Below, one piece after another: positions 34,993 through 47,700 of a stretch of 64,000 bases of DNA (position 1 is its first letter; the number at the start of each line of letters is the position of its first letter). The stretch is from Ciona intestinalis (taxonomy: Eukaryota; Chordata; Ascidiacea; Phlebobranchia; Cionidae), in the NCBI RefSeq assembly GCF_000224145.3, contig NC_020169.2, positions 5,001-69,000 of the forward strand, given 5' to 3'. The notes under the pieces were generated by a model. It saw only the letters and a program-made list of their open reading frames with translations. It had not been told where the DNA came from and searched no databases. A program made the translations under genes and the position numbers.

Positions 34993-35898
34993 ATGTCATT
35001 AAATTTGTACAAACAAGCTACTCCAAAATTGCTTTCCATGCGACACTTACAAACACAGAGAAAACGAAGTCTTTCAACTTTTATAAAACGGAATGGAAAA
35101 TTGTTGTGTGGAACAACGGCAGTAGTTGTGGGTGCAGCATGTGCAACAGGCTTCTTGCTACATCAGTGTGCCAAAGCATCTGATGATGAGCTTCACACCC
35201 CACACTATCCGTGGCAACATCGTCCTATTCTTAAAACACTGGATGCTGCCAGTGTCAGGAGAGGTTATGAGGTCTACAGACAAGTATGTGCAGCTTGTCA
35301 CAGCATGGAGTATCTTGCATTTCGTAACTTAGTTGGTGTCTCGCACACAGAAGAAGAGGCGAAGGCACTTGCTGCTCAGGCACAAATTCTGGATGGGCCA
35401 AATGAGTTAGGAAAAATGTTTAAAAGACCAGGAAGGCTGTCAGATTATTTTCCAAAGCCATATGCCAATGATGATGAAGCTCGAGCAGCAAATAATGGCG
35501 CACTTCCACCAGATCTTAGCTTTATTGTTTTAGGTCGTCATGGTGAAGAAGATTACATTTACTCTCTGCTCACTGGATATTACGACCCGCCAGCTGGTGT
35601 TACAATTGGAGAAGATCAACATTATAATGCCTACTTTCCTGGTCAGGCAATAGGAATGGCTCAAGCTCTGTATAACGAGATTATTGAATATGAAGATGGA
35701 ACACCAGCAGTTCAAAGCCAACTTGCGAAAGATGTTAGTACATTTCTACGTTGGGCAGCAGAACCCCATCATGATACAAGAAAATTGTCTGGTTTTCGGG
35801 TTGCCTGCTTTGGTCTACTTTTCCTCCCCCTTTTCTGGTTCCAGAAAAAACGTATTTTTAGCTTGGTTAAGAGCAAGAAAATCGCATTCAAAGGTTAA
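34993..35898 (+). CDS. CYC1: Cytochrome c1, mitochondrial (complex III heme subunit)
   Basis: A single uninterrupted exon of 301 codons. Cytochrome c1 is the membrane-anchored c-type heme subunit of the cytochrome bc1 complex; it passes electrons from the Rieske protein to cytochrome c on the intermembrane side of the inner membrane. The start ATG follows an in-frame stretch without an earlier ATG. The N-terminus is basic and Ser-rich (presequence), followed by a hydrophobic segment (about residues 43-57) typical of the bipartite import signal. The mature part has the heme motif CAACH (about residues 98-102) after RRGYEVYRQ, the methionine-ligand region FPGQAIGMA (about 220-228), LAKDVSTFLRWAAEP, and a C-terminal membrane anchor with a basic tail. 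Length matches the family. Notable: no introns, unlike its neighbours. An acceptor-like TTTATTTACAG ends at 34906, so a 5' non-coding exon or leader trans-splicing is possible. Confidence 0.96.
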   Translation: MSLNLYKQATPKLLSMRHLQTQRKRSLSTFIKRNGKLLCGTTAVVVGAACATGFLLHQCAKASDDELHTPHYPWQHRPILKTLDAASVRRGYEVYRQVCAACHSMEYLAFRNLVGVSHTEEEAKALAAQAQILDGPNELGKMFKRPGRLSDYFPKPYANDDEARAANNGALPPDLSFIVLGRHGEEDYIYSLLTGYYDPPAGVTIGEDQHYNAYFPGQAIGMAQALYNEIIEYEDGTPAVQSQLAKDVSTFLRWAAEPHHDTRKLSGFRVACFGLLFLPLFWFQKKRIFSLVKSKKIAFKG

Positions 35899-35967
35899 AA
35901 CTTTTTAAGAACATATAGATTAACTTATGGAACAGTTCAATTTTTCTTTTATGCCAACATTATAGTT

Positions 35968-35973
35968 ATTAAA
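35968..35973 (+). terminator. Candidate polyadenylation signal (ATTAAA)
   Basis: ATTAAA lies 70 bp after the cytochrome c1 stop, followed within 30 bp by a T-containing stretch. It is the first good hexamer downstream, ahead of the next gene's ATG at 36316. Confidence 0.4.
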
Positions 35974-36315
35974 GTTCACTGGTTCTAAAACTTTTAAATA
36001 TTTAAATTCGAACCTGTGTTACAAACATGGTGCGTGAGTGTTCAAATTGTTGAAATGTATGGAGTTAATTTATATGTGAAATGTATGTTAATTGGCACAA
36101 TATAAAATATTTTAAAGTTGATTCATTGTAATTGTCAGTTGGTATTTTTCATTTAGCCACAATAGGTGTTTATACTGTGGTTGTTAGGCTAATGATATTT
36201 TTGTTGTTTAAAATACATTGCTGTTTTCAAGCTTCCAAGTCACCTATTTGTGGAAACAACTTCAACGATATGCCACTGAATGAAACCAATTACCATTTTA
36301 AGTAATTAAATTATA

Positions 36316-39300
36316 ATGTCATTTTCTATTCCAAAAATCACCCAAATTTATCCTGCAAAACATAAACCTCCAAGTGTGGTGCATGATGTACACCCTAGCA
36401 TAACCTTGGTCAAACCAGCTTCAACAAATCCAATACTAAGGTAAATTTAGGTATACATATTATAATAGCTCATAAAAATTTTCTACCTTTTAGCAGTGTC
36501 AACTATCCACTTTGAATTATGTGGTTTTCCTGGAATTGGATAACTGTAAATCCATAGTCCCATGGCATGTCATGCCAAAAGTATTCCTCCATAGTGAATA
36601 GCTGAGTCTAAATTCAAAACCTTGTGTGCCGAGCAAATGCCCAACTCAAAAGCTCCTGTCCAAAGGTCTTTTTTTAACGCTTGGCTGAAAACTGGGCCAA
36701 GCGCAGAGCCTTATGCTATTGCTATAATCTTGACGCCAGAGTGAAAAATATTAAAAATGAAAAAAGTGAAGCGACTAAAATAAAAGGTAGGGATGGGACG
36801 AAATTATAATTACCCGGATTTGGGATGTGGGGAAAAAATGTTACTTTGTTTTTTTAATTATTTTTTTCCGATAGGAATAACATGCTAGTCACCTACATAG
36901 ATGTATGCGTCAGTAATATTTTCGCGAATATAAATATATATAGGCTATATATATAATATTTGTGAGAAAATATTTGAAAATTTAATATTCGTAGGATTCA
37001 AGTAATTACCATACTTTTTTATATTTAACACCCATCTCCCACTATTTTAAAAGAAATAATGTTTTTACTTTAGGTATTATGTAGCGCTATAACATTGAAA
37101 CCTAAATCAGGTTTGCAAGCGAGAATAATGTTTCAAGGTTTGCAAGCGAGAATAATGTTTCATATGTTAACTAAATAATGAACATGTGATATGCTATTAT
37201 GTTGCAATAATCGTAATGAATGTGTCGTAATGAATCAACGCGTAACACCTTACTATTTCGTAACAAACGTGTTGCTTGGCAGAGGAAAACATCATATATA
37301 ATTCATGACATGTGCACGTCTTGGAAAAAGAACACCTATTTCTATAGTTTAATTTTATCCTGGTTCGCATGTTTCAAGTTTAATTCGAATTGCTTTCGGG
37401 ACAAAAGCAGCTTTGGAAGTAGAGGTTAGACGACATTTAAAACGTAGAAATTGACTAGTAAATATTACATTCGCACACAATAATAGAATTGTTACTGTAA
37501 CAATCCCTGATTTTGTGATTATCAATGTGACGCAACCATGGTCTGACGTAACAAGCAGACGTTATAGGTAACCGCGCAGGGTACAAAAATAGCAGGTTTA
37601 TACGTTGAGAGAATGAAGGCATTGCGTAGCTAATTTAAAGTAATTATAGTAAAGTGAGGTAATAAAATACAATGGGGTACTCGGGTTAAGAAGGGACAAC
37701 CCCTCTAGACCGCTCAAAAATCATTTTTAATGCAAACAGCTTCTGTGGGTAAAAAGGACATTTATTTGGGTTATTTTTTATCCTAACTGTCATTCTAGGT
37801 GGTAATTATTTTTTCGGTAAAACACAAATTACTAAATTAAACAAAAAATTGACAAAAAAACACTTTTTATAGGGTTTGGTAACTTTTTTTGTGAGTGTGA
37901 TCAGGGGCGTATACAAGGGGAGGGTCACGGGGGTCTGGACCCCCCCCCCCGCCTTTGAATATTATTTAAAAAAAAAAAAAATTTTTTTGTAAACCAAGAA
38001 CCCCTTCCTTTTTGAAAATGGTAAAGCAGTCATATCATTGTAGTTTAAAACCAATTTTACGTTATATTTTATTAAATTAATTTAAGGTCTTTAATCTAAA
38101 GTTACACTATTTTTGTGGTGAATATTTTTATCCAGAGTTAGTTTAGGATTTCGCAATTAAAGGCGAAAAATTACGTATGTGGTTATTTAAATATGTAAGT
38201 AGGTTTGTAAAACGGGGGGGTTTTACAGTAGAAAGGTGGGGTTTTAAGCACAAATTTTTTTGAATTTTTCAAATTACACACTCTCCTTTGGGCAGGTCTA
38301 TTCGCGCCAGTGTGTGCGTTATTATTTATGTTAGTCAGGGTATGTTTTTATCAGGCACGTTACGTTTATATGTGGCCATTTTCTAAACAAAAACTTGCGG
38401 ACCCCCCACCCCCCCTTTTTTTTAATTCCTGAATACGCCCCTGCGTGTGATAAATTTATTATGATTCCAGGTATTTGCTACATATTTAAGTACCTTGCTG
38501 CTGGTATATTTTAATTTTAAATTTAAGAACATTTTAAACTTTTTTCTCTTGTTTTTTTTTTTACCCCAAACTCGCCTTATGGGAAGGGGTAAAAACAACT
38601 GTTTTTTCTGTTTTTTTTTATATTAAAATTATATTAATTTAAATAATGATTTAATTGTTTTTAAAGGTAACCAAGTATCAAAACATATAATTTACAGCTT
38701 TGACTACATTTTATGTTTAGGTTGGGACTGTTTAGTTACAGGTCATTCTTATGGTTATGTTGCCGAATTAGTTTTCTCTTTTATTATTTTTCGTTCGTCG
38801 TGAATTTGCTCTCTCGCAAGAAACGACTGCAATGTCAGCGAATCTGTCCGTATCGAAGTACAGCTGGTGTCGAATTATTTAAGTGCCCAATGTTTCTGTA
38901 TCTGATTTTAAATATAAAGCAAAAAATCTTGAAATTTTTATTACAAAATATTGAAAACCACTGACTTATAATAAATTCCGCGAATCTGACCCTGATCTGA
39001 TGTACATATAGTTGAACGATTCTTGTATAGTGAAATACAGTAATGATCTGGTGCTACGAAAACGTAACCAACAAAAATCAAGTCCAACCACTAGTTATTA
39101 TAGGAGAAATATATTTCGCCTAACTGGCATCGTCAGTCTCTTATTCAAATAGAATCTATTGAAAACCACTGCAACAGTTATAGGTAATTTTTAACTAAAT
39201 ATTGTTTTATATGAATTTTACATTTTGCAACTCAAAACGAGATGTCTCTTTGACCACAAACCACGTGTTCTGTATTATTTTAATTAGCAACGCTTTTTGA

Positions 39301-41743
39301 CTGAACAAAAAAATTCTCGTGTGCTTTTGTTCTTGATGACATCGTAGGTGCTCAGGCTCGGGCCCCTATGCCAAGCTTTTCATTGAAGCTCGGCACTCAG
39401 GAACCCGAGCTTTTACAACTTCAGCACATCCCTAGTAAATACATAATCTATACAGTTTGCCAACCAAGATTCCTGATGGGTTGCATGTCTCTTTTCTACA
39501 ACAAGGAATTGCTTCATATATTGACTCCATTCAGGTAACTGTACTTTCTGTATTTTTATATAATTTCATTTTAATGTAAAAAATATTTCATTGGTAAGTT
39601 TCAGGTCAAATTGTTTAAATTATTTGAAGTGAAACTGTTAACATGCAGTTTCCCTCATTGAACTGTTGTTATCAAACATAAAAAACTGATGGATTCAAGT
39701 GGTACATATAACATGACTGAAATAAAGTTTAACCCTGTTAAATTAAAGTTGTTTTTTTATTCTGTATGGGTGAGCAGGACTGGAATTTAGGCCAGATTTG
39801 GCCAATTACCCAACACACCATTTACATCTGAAAGTGGCGTGCTTGCATAGGTGAAGTACTTTCCTCATCTCGTGCAACTATTAATTTTGCCATCCCATTT
39901 TTTTACCACTGGGTTGAAGCAGTGTCTGTCAAGTGTCTTGCCCAAGGACTCGTATGCACCGGCGCAAATAGGGGGGGGGGGGGTTTGGGGGTCGAAACCC
40001 CCCCTTTGAAAAAAAAATAATTTTTTTACATAATTTTTTATCCTAAAATAAATTTTATTAAATTAATTTAAAGTTTTTAATCCAAAGTTCCATTATTTTT
40101 TATATGAATATTTTTAGCCGGGGGTTTGTATAAGGTGCATAATCACGTGTAAAAAATACGGATGAGCCGAATCAGGATTCGATTAATTCGGCGTAACGTT
40201 ATTCGATGCATTTTTATATATGCAATCGAATCCGAATATGCGTGGTTGAATACGCGGGTTTCACATTAGAGTTTGTAATGAAACCTAGTTCAGACAAACT
40301 TGTTCGAAGTTACTCTTGGAAAGTCGCGAACAACAACACCTGCAGGTTACTGAGTGGCATGTGTTTCCGCGTTTGATTTCGTAATTACAGGCGAAAAATT
40401 GTAAAACTACTTTTATTTTAATAGTGCAAAATCTTTTGTAGCAATTATAAATAAATTTTGCATTTACATGATCCTGCAACACTGCAATTCACGAAACTCG
40501 CGTTTTGTGGGGTCTCTCTGATCGTAAAGCACGTGTTCGTTTGATCGGAAACCACGTGTTTTGTGCGATTTTGATTAGCGGCTCCTTCTGACTAAGGCTA
40601 TTATTAATTGTTCACAGTAGCATATTAATAAAACTATAACAAATTTGCACATTTTACATGTCTGGCTACAGGTGCAATATCATAAAACGAAATGTGAATT
40701 AAATATTTAAATTCAACGTATTCCTGACGAGACCAGTCGTCAATACAACGTTTCACTCTGCCAACTTTGTAATTCTGGATAATATGTAGATGTAATATCG
40801 AGTTTAACATTTCATGGCATGTGGTCAATGGCGGTGCACCGCGAGTTTTACATAACGTACCAGGTGTAAATAAATTTCAAATAAAGTATTCTCAGTAAAA
40901 TGATTAGCAATAATTAATATCTTGCACCACTTGGATTCAGAAATCCACATTCTTTTTTGGGGTACCTGTACAAGCTTGGCAGGCGGGACTTTGTAATATC
41001 ATATTACAATTTGTAATTGTCACTTTTAAGTTGTAAAATCTAGATGTATTTCACGATCCGGACGGTGACGCTGTTACTAAAAAGGGGTGTTTCTACAATC
41101 CTGGAATAAACGTTCGGTTACTTTAAGGCAATAGTTTAGAACTGTATTTAATTAACCTTGTTTTTATCCGCACACGTAATTGTGGATAATTTATGAAATA
41201 TGTATGTGCGTTTGTTTACTTTATTATCGTACAGTTAAAGGGCAATGTGCCAAATTTCAGGATAGACATTTGCCTACCATGTCTGTCATGACAGCCAAAT
41301 AGCCCCACTGGTTGCATCCCTGCTCACAAAGTTAGACACGTGGTAACTCATAAGCGGATATTTTTGTTTAAAAATTTGGCCGATGTATGAGAAAATAGGT
41401 TCAGATTCTATAAAACAGTTTCAGCTACTAGCTTTACGTCTGATTAGCATTTTATCATGTACATTAAACATAATGTTTTATTTGGCAGGTGGTTTGTAAA
41501 ACAGGAGCTTGGTTGGCTCAAACTTTATCCCAACTGCTGGAAGAAACTGACCATGAAACTTATGCTGGGGAAGTTAAAAATAAGTTTTTAAACATGCTCA
41601 AAGCTTCAACAACATTAAATATTCAAGTAACCACTTTAAAATTTTGTTAAATTTCTTTTATATGGTTATATTGTATGTTTTAATATTTTTTATCCTAAAT
41701 TGTTCATTAGTTTTGCTGTTAATTAAACAAAATAACAACAAAC

Positions 41744-41797
<54 letters not shown>

Positions 41798-44700
41798 ATT
41801 CACTACAGTATTTTAAAATCTAAAAAAATTCAAATATTTATATATAAATAATGTTATTAATTTTACTGTATGTTTTAATTATAATCCACCAACCTAATCA
41901 TGTGTTAAACCACTCTATTTTAGGCAAAAAATAAGTTTGCTGGACTGCTAATGGAACTGACTGTTCCAAATCAGAATAACAACAACCACCATCAACTAAT
42001 GTCTTCTTGGAAACAAATCAATGCAATGGTAATGTTATTCTGTCGACTTTGCACTTACATTTTCTGGTCCAGTAGAAAAAACTTCAAAATTATGCCTAGT
42101 TATAGATAACTGACAATAGAAAACTAGTGAATAAATGGATTATAATGCACAATTTAATGTAAATTACGTAGAATAAAACCATAATTACACTAAAAAAAAC
42201 TAAAGCTTGGTCTACATTAAAAAAAGATTTTAGTATAAAATAGGCCCTTTGGAAGACGAATAATGCAAATCTGTATTCTGAAGCAGTTGTTCACAAAAAT
42301 GTTGATAAGTTCATTTATAGTTGGTTAAAACTGTCAACAGTTAGTTTTATCTCTTAATATAATGGTCGAAATCACACAGCTTTAAAAAATTTTAAGTTCT
42401 TTTGGTTTGAAAATCGTGATGTAATTTTTAACAATATGATTCTAATTCCACTCAAATATCAATATTTTAATGTAATTCTGTTAAAGAAAGCAGATTTTAA
42501 TAATTAAGTTGATCTCTATGTTGCTCTGGGGCTCTCCCTTCTAAGTTAGAAGTTAAAAATGCGGTTTTAGAAAACTTAAGCTGTTTTTATCTTGTTATGA
42601 ATGAAAAAATATATTTTTTGATGTTATAAATTTTAAAAAATGCCTTTGTTAGGTAGTAAATTAACACAAAAACACCACAAATAGTATTTTTTAAGTGTAT
42701 TTTATTTTCATTTAAAACCAACTTGTATGAGCGTGATCCGTTTTTCAACAGCACAAACACCTGTGTGGCTAGAGTAGAGAACTATATTATGTAACAGTCG
42801 GTCAAAAACAGAAAATTTGTTAAAATATGTCTTGCTCCTAACGCAGTGGTTCCCAAACTTTATCTACTCGCATGCCATTTTTTAGTTCATGCAGCTTTCT
42901 CATACCACCTACATAATTATTATATTCTCCAGAATTCACAAATAAAAATGAAAGGCAAGTTCTTTATTAAATACAATGAAAACCATTAAAAACACAACAC
43001 AATTTTAATGAGAAGGATTAAGTTGTTTTTCTTGACCAGCTGGCCAGTGCGAGGCATCACTTTGCTGACAGCGCATCGAAAGTCATATTCAGGCGCAACA
43101 AGACTTTTCGTTTTCTCTTTTTCGTCTAATTCACTGTTACTAAAGCATAGAACCCCTGCTTGCACTTCAACGTAGACGGAAAATTTAATAAAAGGGGAAC
43201 AGCATGACTGAGTGTAGGGTACGATCACACCATACTCTGCTAGAAGTTTATAGAACAACATTCCTTATGTTTTGCTTTTGCTGTCTCATCAACTTGAATG
43301 TCTATTAAATGCTCTTGTTTCCCGGTTCCCAGAGGCAAATCGGCTCGATCAAAGGTCGGCAACCCACGGCCCGCGCTCTTTTTTTGTAAATTTCTTTAAA
43401 CCCCGCCTGTTATGAACAACATAATGCTTATAAGCTCCAGCGAAAAGTCGCTTTTGTTTTTAACAAATATTTCTTGACACTGCAATATGGTAAACTAATC
43501 TGTTTAATTTGCTCGGATATTGTGGCTGTCAACAAATAATTTAATTTAAAACTGCACTATGAAGCAAAGCACCAGAAACACAGTACTCTAAAGGTGCAGT
43601 CCAGATTTAACAAACTGGACAAACTTAAACGGGACCTGGAACAACAAAGCTCAATTTTAGAAAGTCAGGAGAAAGGGCAGAACAGAACACACTTTCAAGT
43701 TATGCAGTTGGCTCATTAATCGCCAAGCACATGAAACCCTTTACCTACAAAAATTTGTTTTAGAATGGTCATTGATGGTTGTTGACATTGTGTGCCCGGA
43801 GAAACGGAGCGTAATCTCGAATATCAGTCTCTTTGCTAGAAAATTTAAAACAACGCATCGAAAAAATGTCTGCTGACGTAAAACAATCGCTTCGCAGTTG
43901 TGCATATTTTCAGAAATGGTTGAAAACACATCTTATCAAACAAAAACACCATTACAGTGTGGAGCAGCCATTCATCCCAAACAAAGTAAGAATGCAACAA
44001 CCTACTGACAGCTCCCAAAAAACTTGAATAGCGTTGGAACATGACCACCTTAACGTTATCCAGAGTTTGTGGCTTGGCACTGCGTGTTCGAATGGATCTT
44101 GCTTCAGACAAACCAAGCAGCAATGGAACATTTTTGTACATTGAAGTACTTAAAATTTCGGTAGCCGCTAAATTGAAGTCGCGCTAACATGTCGAGCAAG
44201 ATGGCTGACATTCTTCTTCGCCTTCTGTGGTCTAAAATATCGCAAAAATGTAATTTAGTTTTTTTATGATATGATCTGTGTCGATCTACATTTATCAGAA
44301 GCATGATTTTGCAAACATTGTTTTACTTCATTAGTTTAGAAATAAAGTCTTTAATAAACTGGTGGAATAGTTTCTATGATGAAAATTGTCTTACCACTTC
44401 ATATGAATCAAATTCTTCTTCGGTAGGAAACTCATTTCGTTCAAACTTTTTCTGTGCTGCTTCAATGCAACTAAAAAACTTCAGGATTTTCTTTTTCCTG
44501 GTCGGTGGCAAATGTTGAGTGTCCTGCGACTCCTTTAAGACAATATACGATTCTCTACATGGCAAATGACTGATGTACGTCTCCCGAAACGTCTTGTTAT
44601 TAACAAATGCAGGGTGACGAACAATTACTGCTAGGTTTGACTTACCCTTTTTACTAAACTTATCAGGCTTTACGCAGATTGTTTGTTGCTGTCCGGTACA

Positions 44701-47700
44701 TTTTAATGGTTTGTTAAAATAACTTCGCACGTCAGAACTTAACACCTCATAACTACTGGATAAAAAACGACGAAAAAAGTTTTCAGTGTGATTTAGATTG
44801 CCCATGACAACTTTTGCAGCCACTTGCTCCGCCACTCTTTTTCTAAAATCTGTAAATGATTTGCCATTATATATTATAGAATAAGTTTTCATGGAGATTT
44901 TCATGCCTATGCCATGTACTGCTACAGAATTTGTTGTTCTGTTTTCAATACCTTCAATCTTTTCTGTGTGGTGCTTGGAGCGTAGGTGGTTGATGACATG
45001 TTTTTTTAAATTTCGAAATTCTGTTAATTGGACTGTCGTATAACTGTCATCACACACATTGGGATGCCCATACTCGTCGGCAGACAACTGACTGTACAAA
45101 TCTCACATGCTATATATTTCTTGTCTGTCGCGTAAATGAGCGACAGCAATGCTTCGTAAACCAGATCTTTATCTGTTTTACAGGTCTATAAAAAAATGTG
45201 TTAATGTGTTGTTTTTTTCTATTGTATTCATTAAGGTTAAAAATTGTCGACATATTTATGTAAACTTACAGATATTATAGATCTTTCACTGTCGGTTCCT
45301 TTCGACTCAGTTCGTATTGGTGCGGCTGTAGATTTTTTAGTGACGTTAAAGTAGCCACCATATTCAATAAATTCTTGATTTGTTCAGTCATTGCATCGAA
45401 CCTTTTTTGCAAGTTCTTGTGTACCAAGGTTTCTCCAAAGATTGACAGAACTGATGTTCTTCTTCTGTTCTATCTGTTGATGGACCTGGTACCTGCGTGT
45501 CCTGCAAACCATCTACCTCTTCATAGGTTGTAGCTTCAGCTGACTCAGACGTAATTTTAGCTCTTGGTAATAAATTCATGAAGTGGTAGGTAAACGGCAT
45601 CCCTAGGAGTTTTTCGCGAAAAAAATTAAAATATTTGTTTCGAGTAAAATATTCCCGCATTCGTTATGTAATTCCACCGGTCGCGGAAAAAATTGTACAC
45701 TGAGGGATACACAACTTTCACGTTGCCCACAAGCCCCGATTTTCGACCTAGCATAGAAGGAGCCCCCATGCAGCCAACCAACTTTACCCAGTCCAATTTA
45801 TTTAGTTTGATAAAAAAACTGGCAACCAGGGACTGGTCCCAGCAATGGGCAAGAGGCAAAGACTCAGCCGATCGGGCCTGCGGGAAGGAGGATCGCGGGT
45901 CCTCGCAGGACACGACCTGGATGATAGGTCGGCGCAAGTATGCCGATGAAAGGCCGCGACCAGCTGAAAAGCGGGCAAGCTGTGGCGCGCATGGTAGCCC
46001 GGCCTTTTAATTGGTTGGTACATGCGAGGCGCGTGCAAGTGTCGCAACTCGACGAGAAGAGATTTTGCCACAATTGTCCTGCTATGGCGGTGCCATGAAG
46101 TCTGGCAGGAGCTGGTCGGGTCAGTCCAGGACTGTTCTCGGCTCCGTACCGGCTCGGCGTGGTTTTTATCGGGTGCTGTATCGCGAGGCGCTGCGGGTCT
46201 ACGATTTAAATCAACTCAGGTAACGCAAGCGAACTGGAAAACGTTGGCTTGAACCCGGAAGGGGGTTCTCTTTTCTTGGTAAGGGTGGCGACCCTGGAGA
46301 TGGGGACATGTGCCCCGTAAAGCAGCACGTATGTTGTGCCTTTGGCCGATAAAACAGTACTGTACAAAGTTGGCAAACTAGATCCATTCTTTTGGGAAAA
46401 GGATTGGCTCTAAGAACTAGCTCGATCAGGACTTGGCACGAAACAGGATGTGGGGCTGTACCGGACTGGGCGAAACGCCTTCGGGTGTAAGCCTGCTTTG
46501 TCGGCGTCTTTCCGTGGAAGGCGGTAGCTAACGTGGGTTTTGCGGCCTGCTTTTATGGCGGGCGTCGAACGGCTGACTTAGAACTGGTACAATATCGTAA
46601 AAGTCCGTTTATATTAAGATGACTGAACAGTTTGAATAAAAAATGGGTAACAATTAAAAGACGTAAACAATTTTCAAATGTAATTATAAACAGTCAACAA
46701 CAGTGCCACGTTATAAAAAAACAATTTGACCTTTTTTTGCACAATTCTGCCCTATCGAGCTTTGCAGTCGCTTCCATTCCAATCACTTGTCTGACTAAGA
46801 TCTTCGCCACTGGCAATATTAAGGACTCTGCATAGAAATGCGTGTTCATGTTTTTTGCCACCAGAAGGAACCTTTCGCAAAATCTGACTAAGAATTTATT
46901 TCGTACCACTAGTGGTACGTGTACCACAGCTTGGGAACCACTGCTTCAAAGGGTTAAACCAAGTAATTTTTGCAGGTGCTGGAACGATGCGTTTCATGCT
47001 TGGAAAATTTACAAGTAGCTGTCTTCTCATCATTTGTGTGTGACACTTCAGTGATGACCAACAAGGTTAGTACTTACTGCTGATTGTTAGTAAGGTTTAT
47101 TTTCAAAAAATTATGTTTTTATTACAGCCAGTTAGAGGGATTTGTTAAGTAGACGTCTCGCTTAAAAGCTTTGTGGGTGGGAAGCAGCTTTTAATGGAAA
47201 ATCTGCTTGATCTATCTTTAATAATGTCTGGCAATGTAAATTACCTTTTTCAAAAGGCCATTTTAGTTTAATCGAGCTTAATGCTTGAACACACTTTCTG
47301 TTACCATTTGGCACATTCCTTAAAGGCACATTAAACAGTAGGGATGACTTGATTGGAAACACAATTTATGACTAAATAAATATTTCATTTGCTTAGATTT
47401 TGCAGTTTTAATACACCTAATCGTGATTTTACTACTTTAATTTCCATTTTAAGATGCGATTTTTCGAAATTTCTGAAAACGGGTCGTGACATCACACACC
47501 GCCGACACGCTTTAGTGCGCTTTAGCGTTGCTGCTAAAACACACAGTAAACGCATTTATTTTCGCAGAGGACAAGTTGTACTGCTTTGTTTAGGCCAGAT
47601 TAGCCTTGGTATTCTTTCTGGTAAAGTATATTGGCTACTGAAGAAGTATTTAGGCTGCCTAAAGAGATAAATGGTTGTTAATGTGTATGCACTATTGATT

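Larger units (their letters stand above)
42844..46943 (-). mobile_element. 4.1-kb hAT composite in intron 4
   Basis: CAGTGGTTCCCAAACTTTAT at the left and AGCTTGGGAACCACTG at the right are inverted hAT-type termini, related to the small element at 24091-24662. Minus-strand transposase fragments lie at 43000-43260 and 45690-45830. Flanking 8-mers do not match, so the target duplication has decayed or the ends come from different copies. Nested inside are a plus-strand hAT fragment, a broken minus-strand spliced gene and an rRNA fragment. Confidence 0.6.

Noticed and set aside
44303..44518. Plus-strand frame of 71 codons
   Set aside because: Shadow of the minus-strand exon 44395-45185; no start or splice context.
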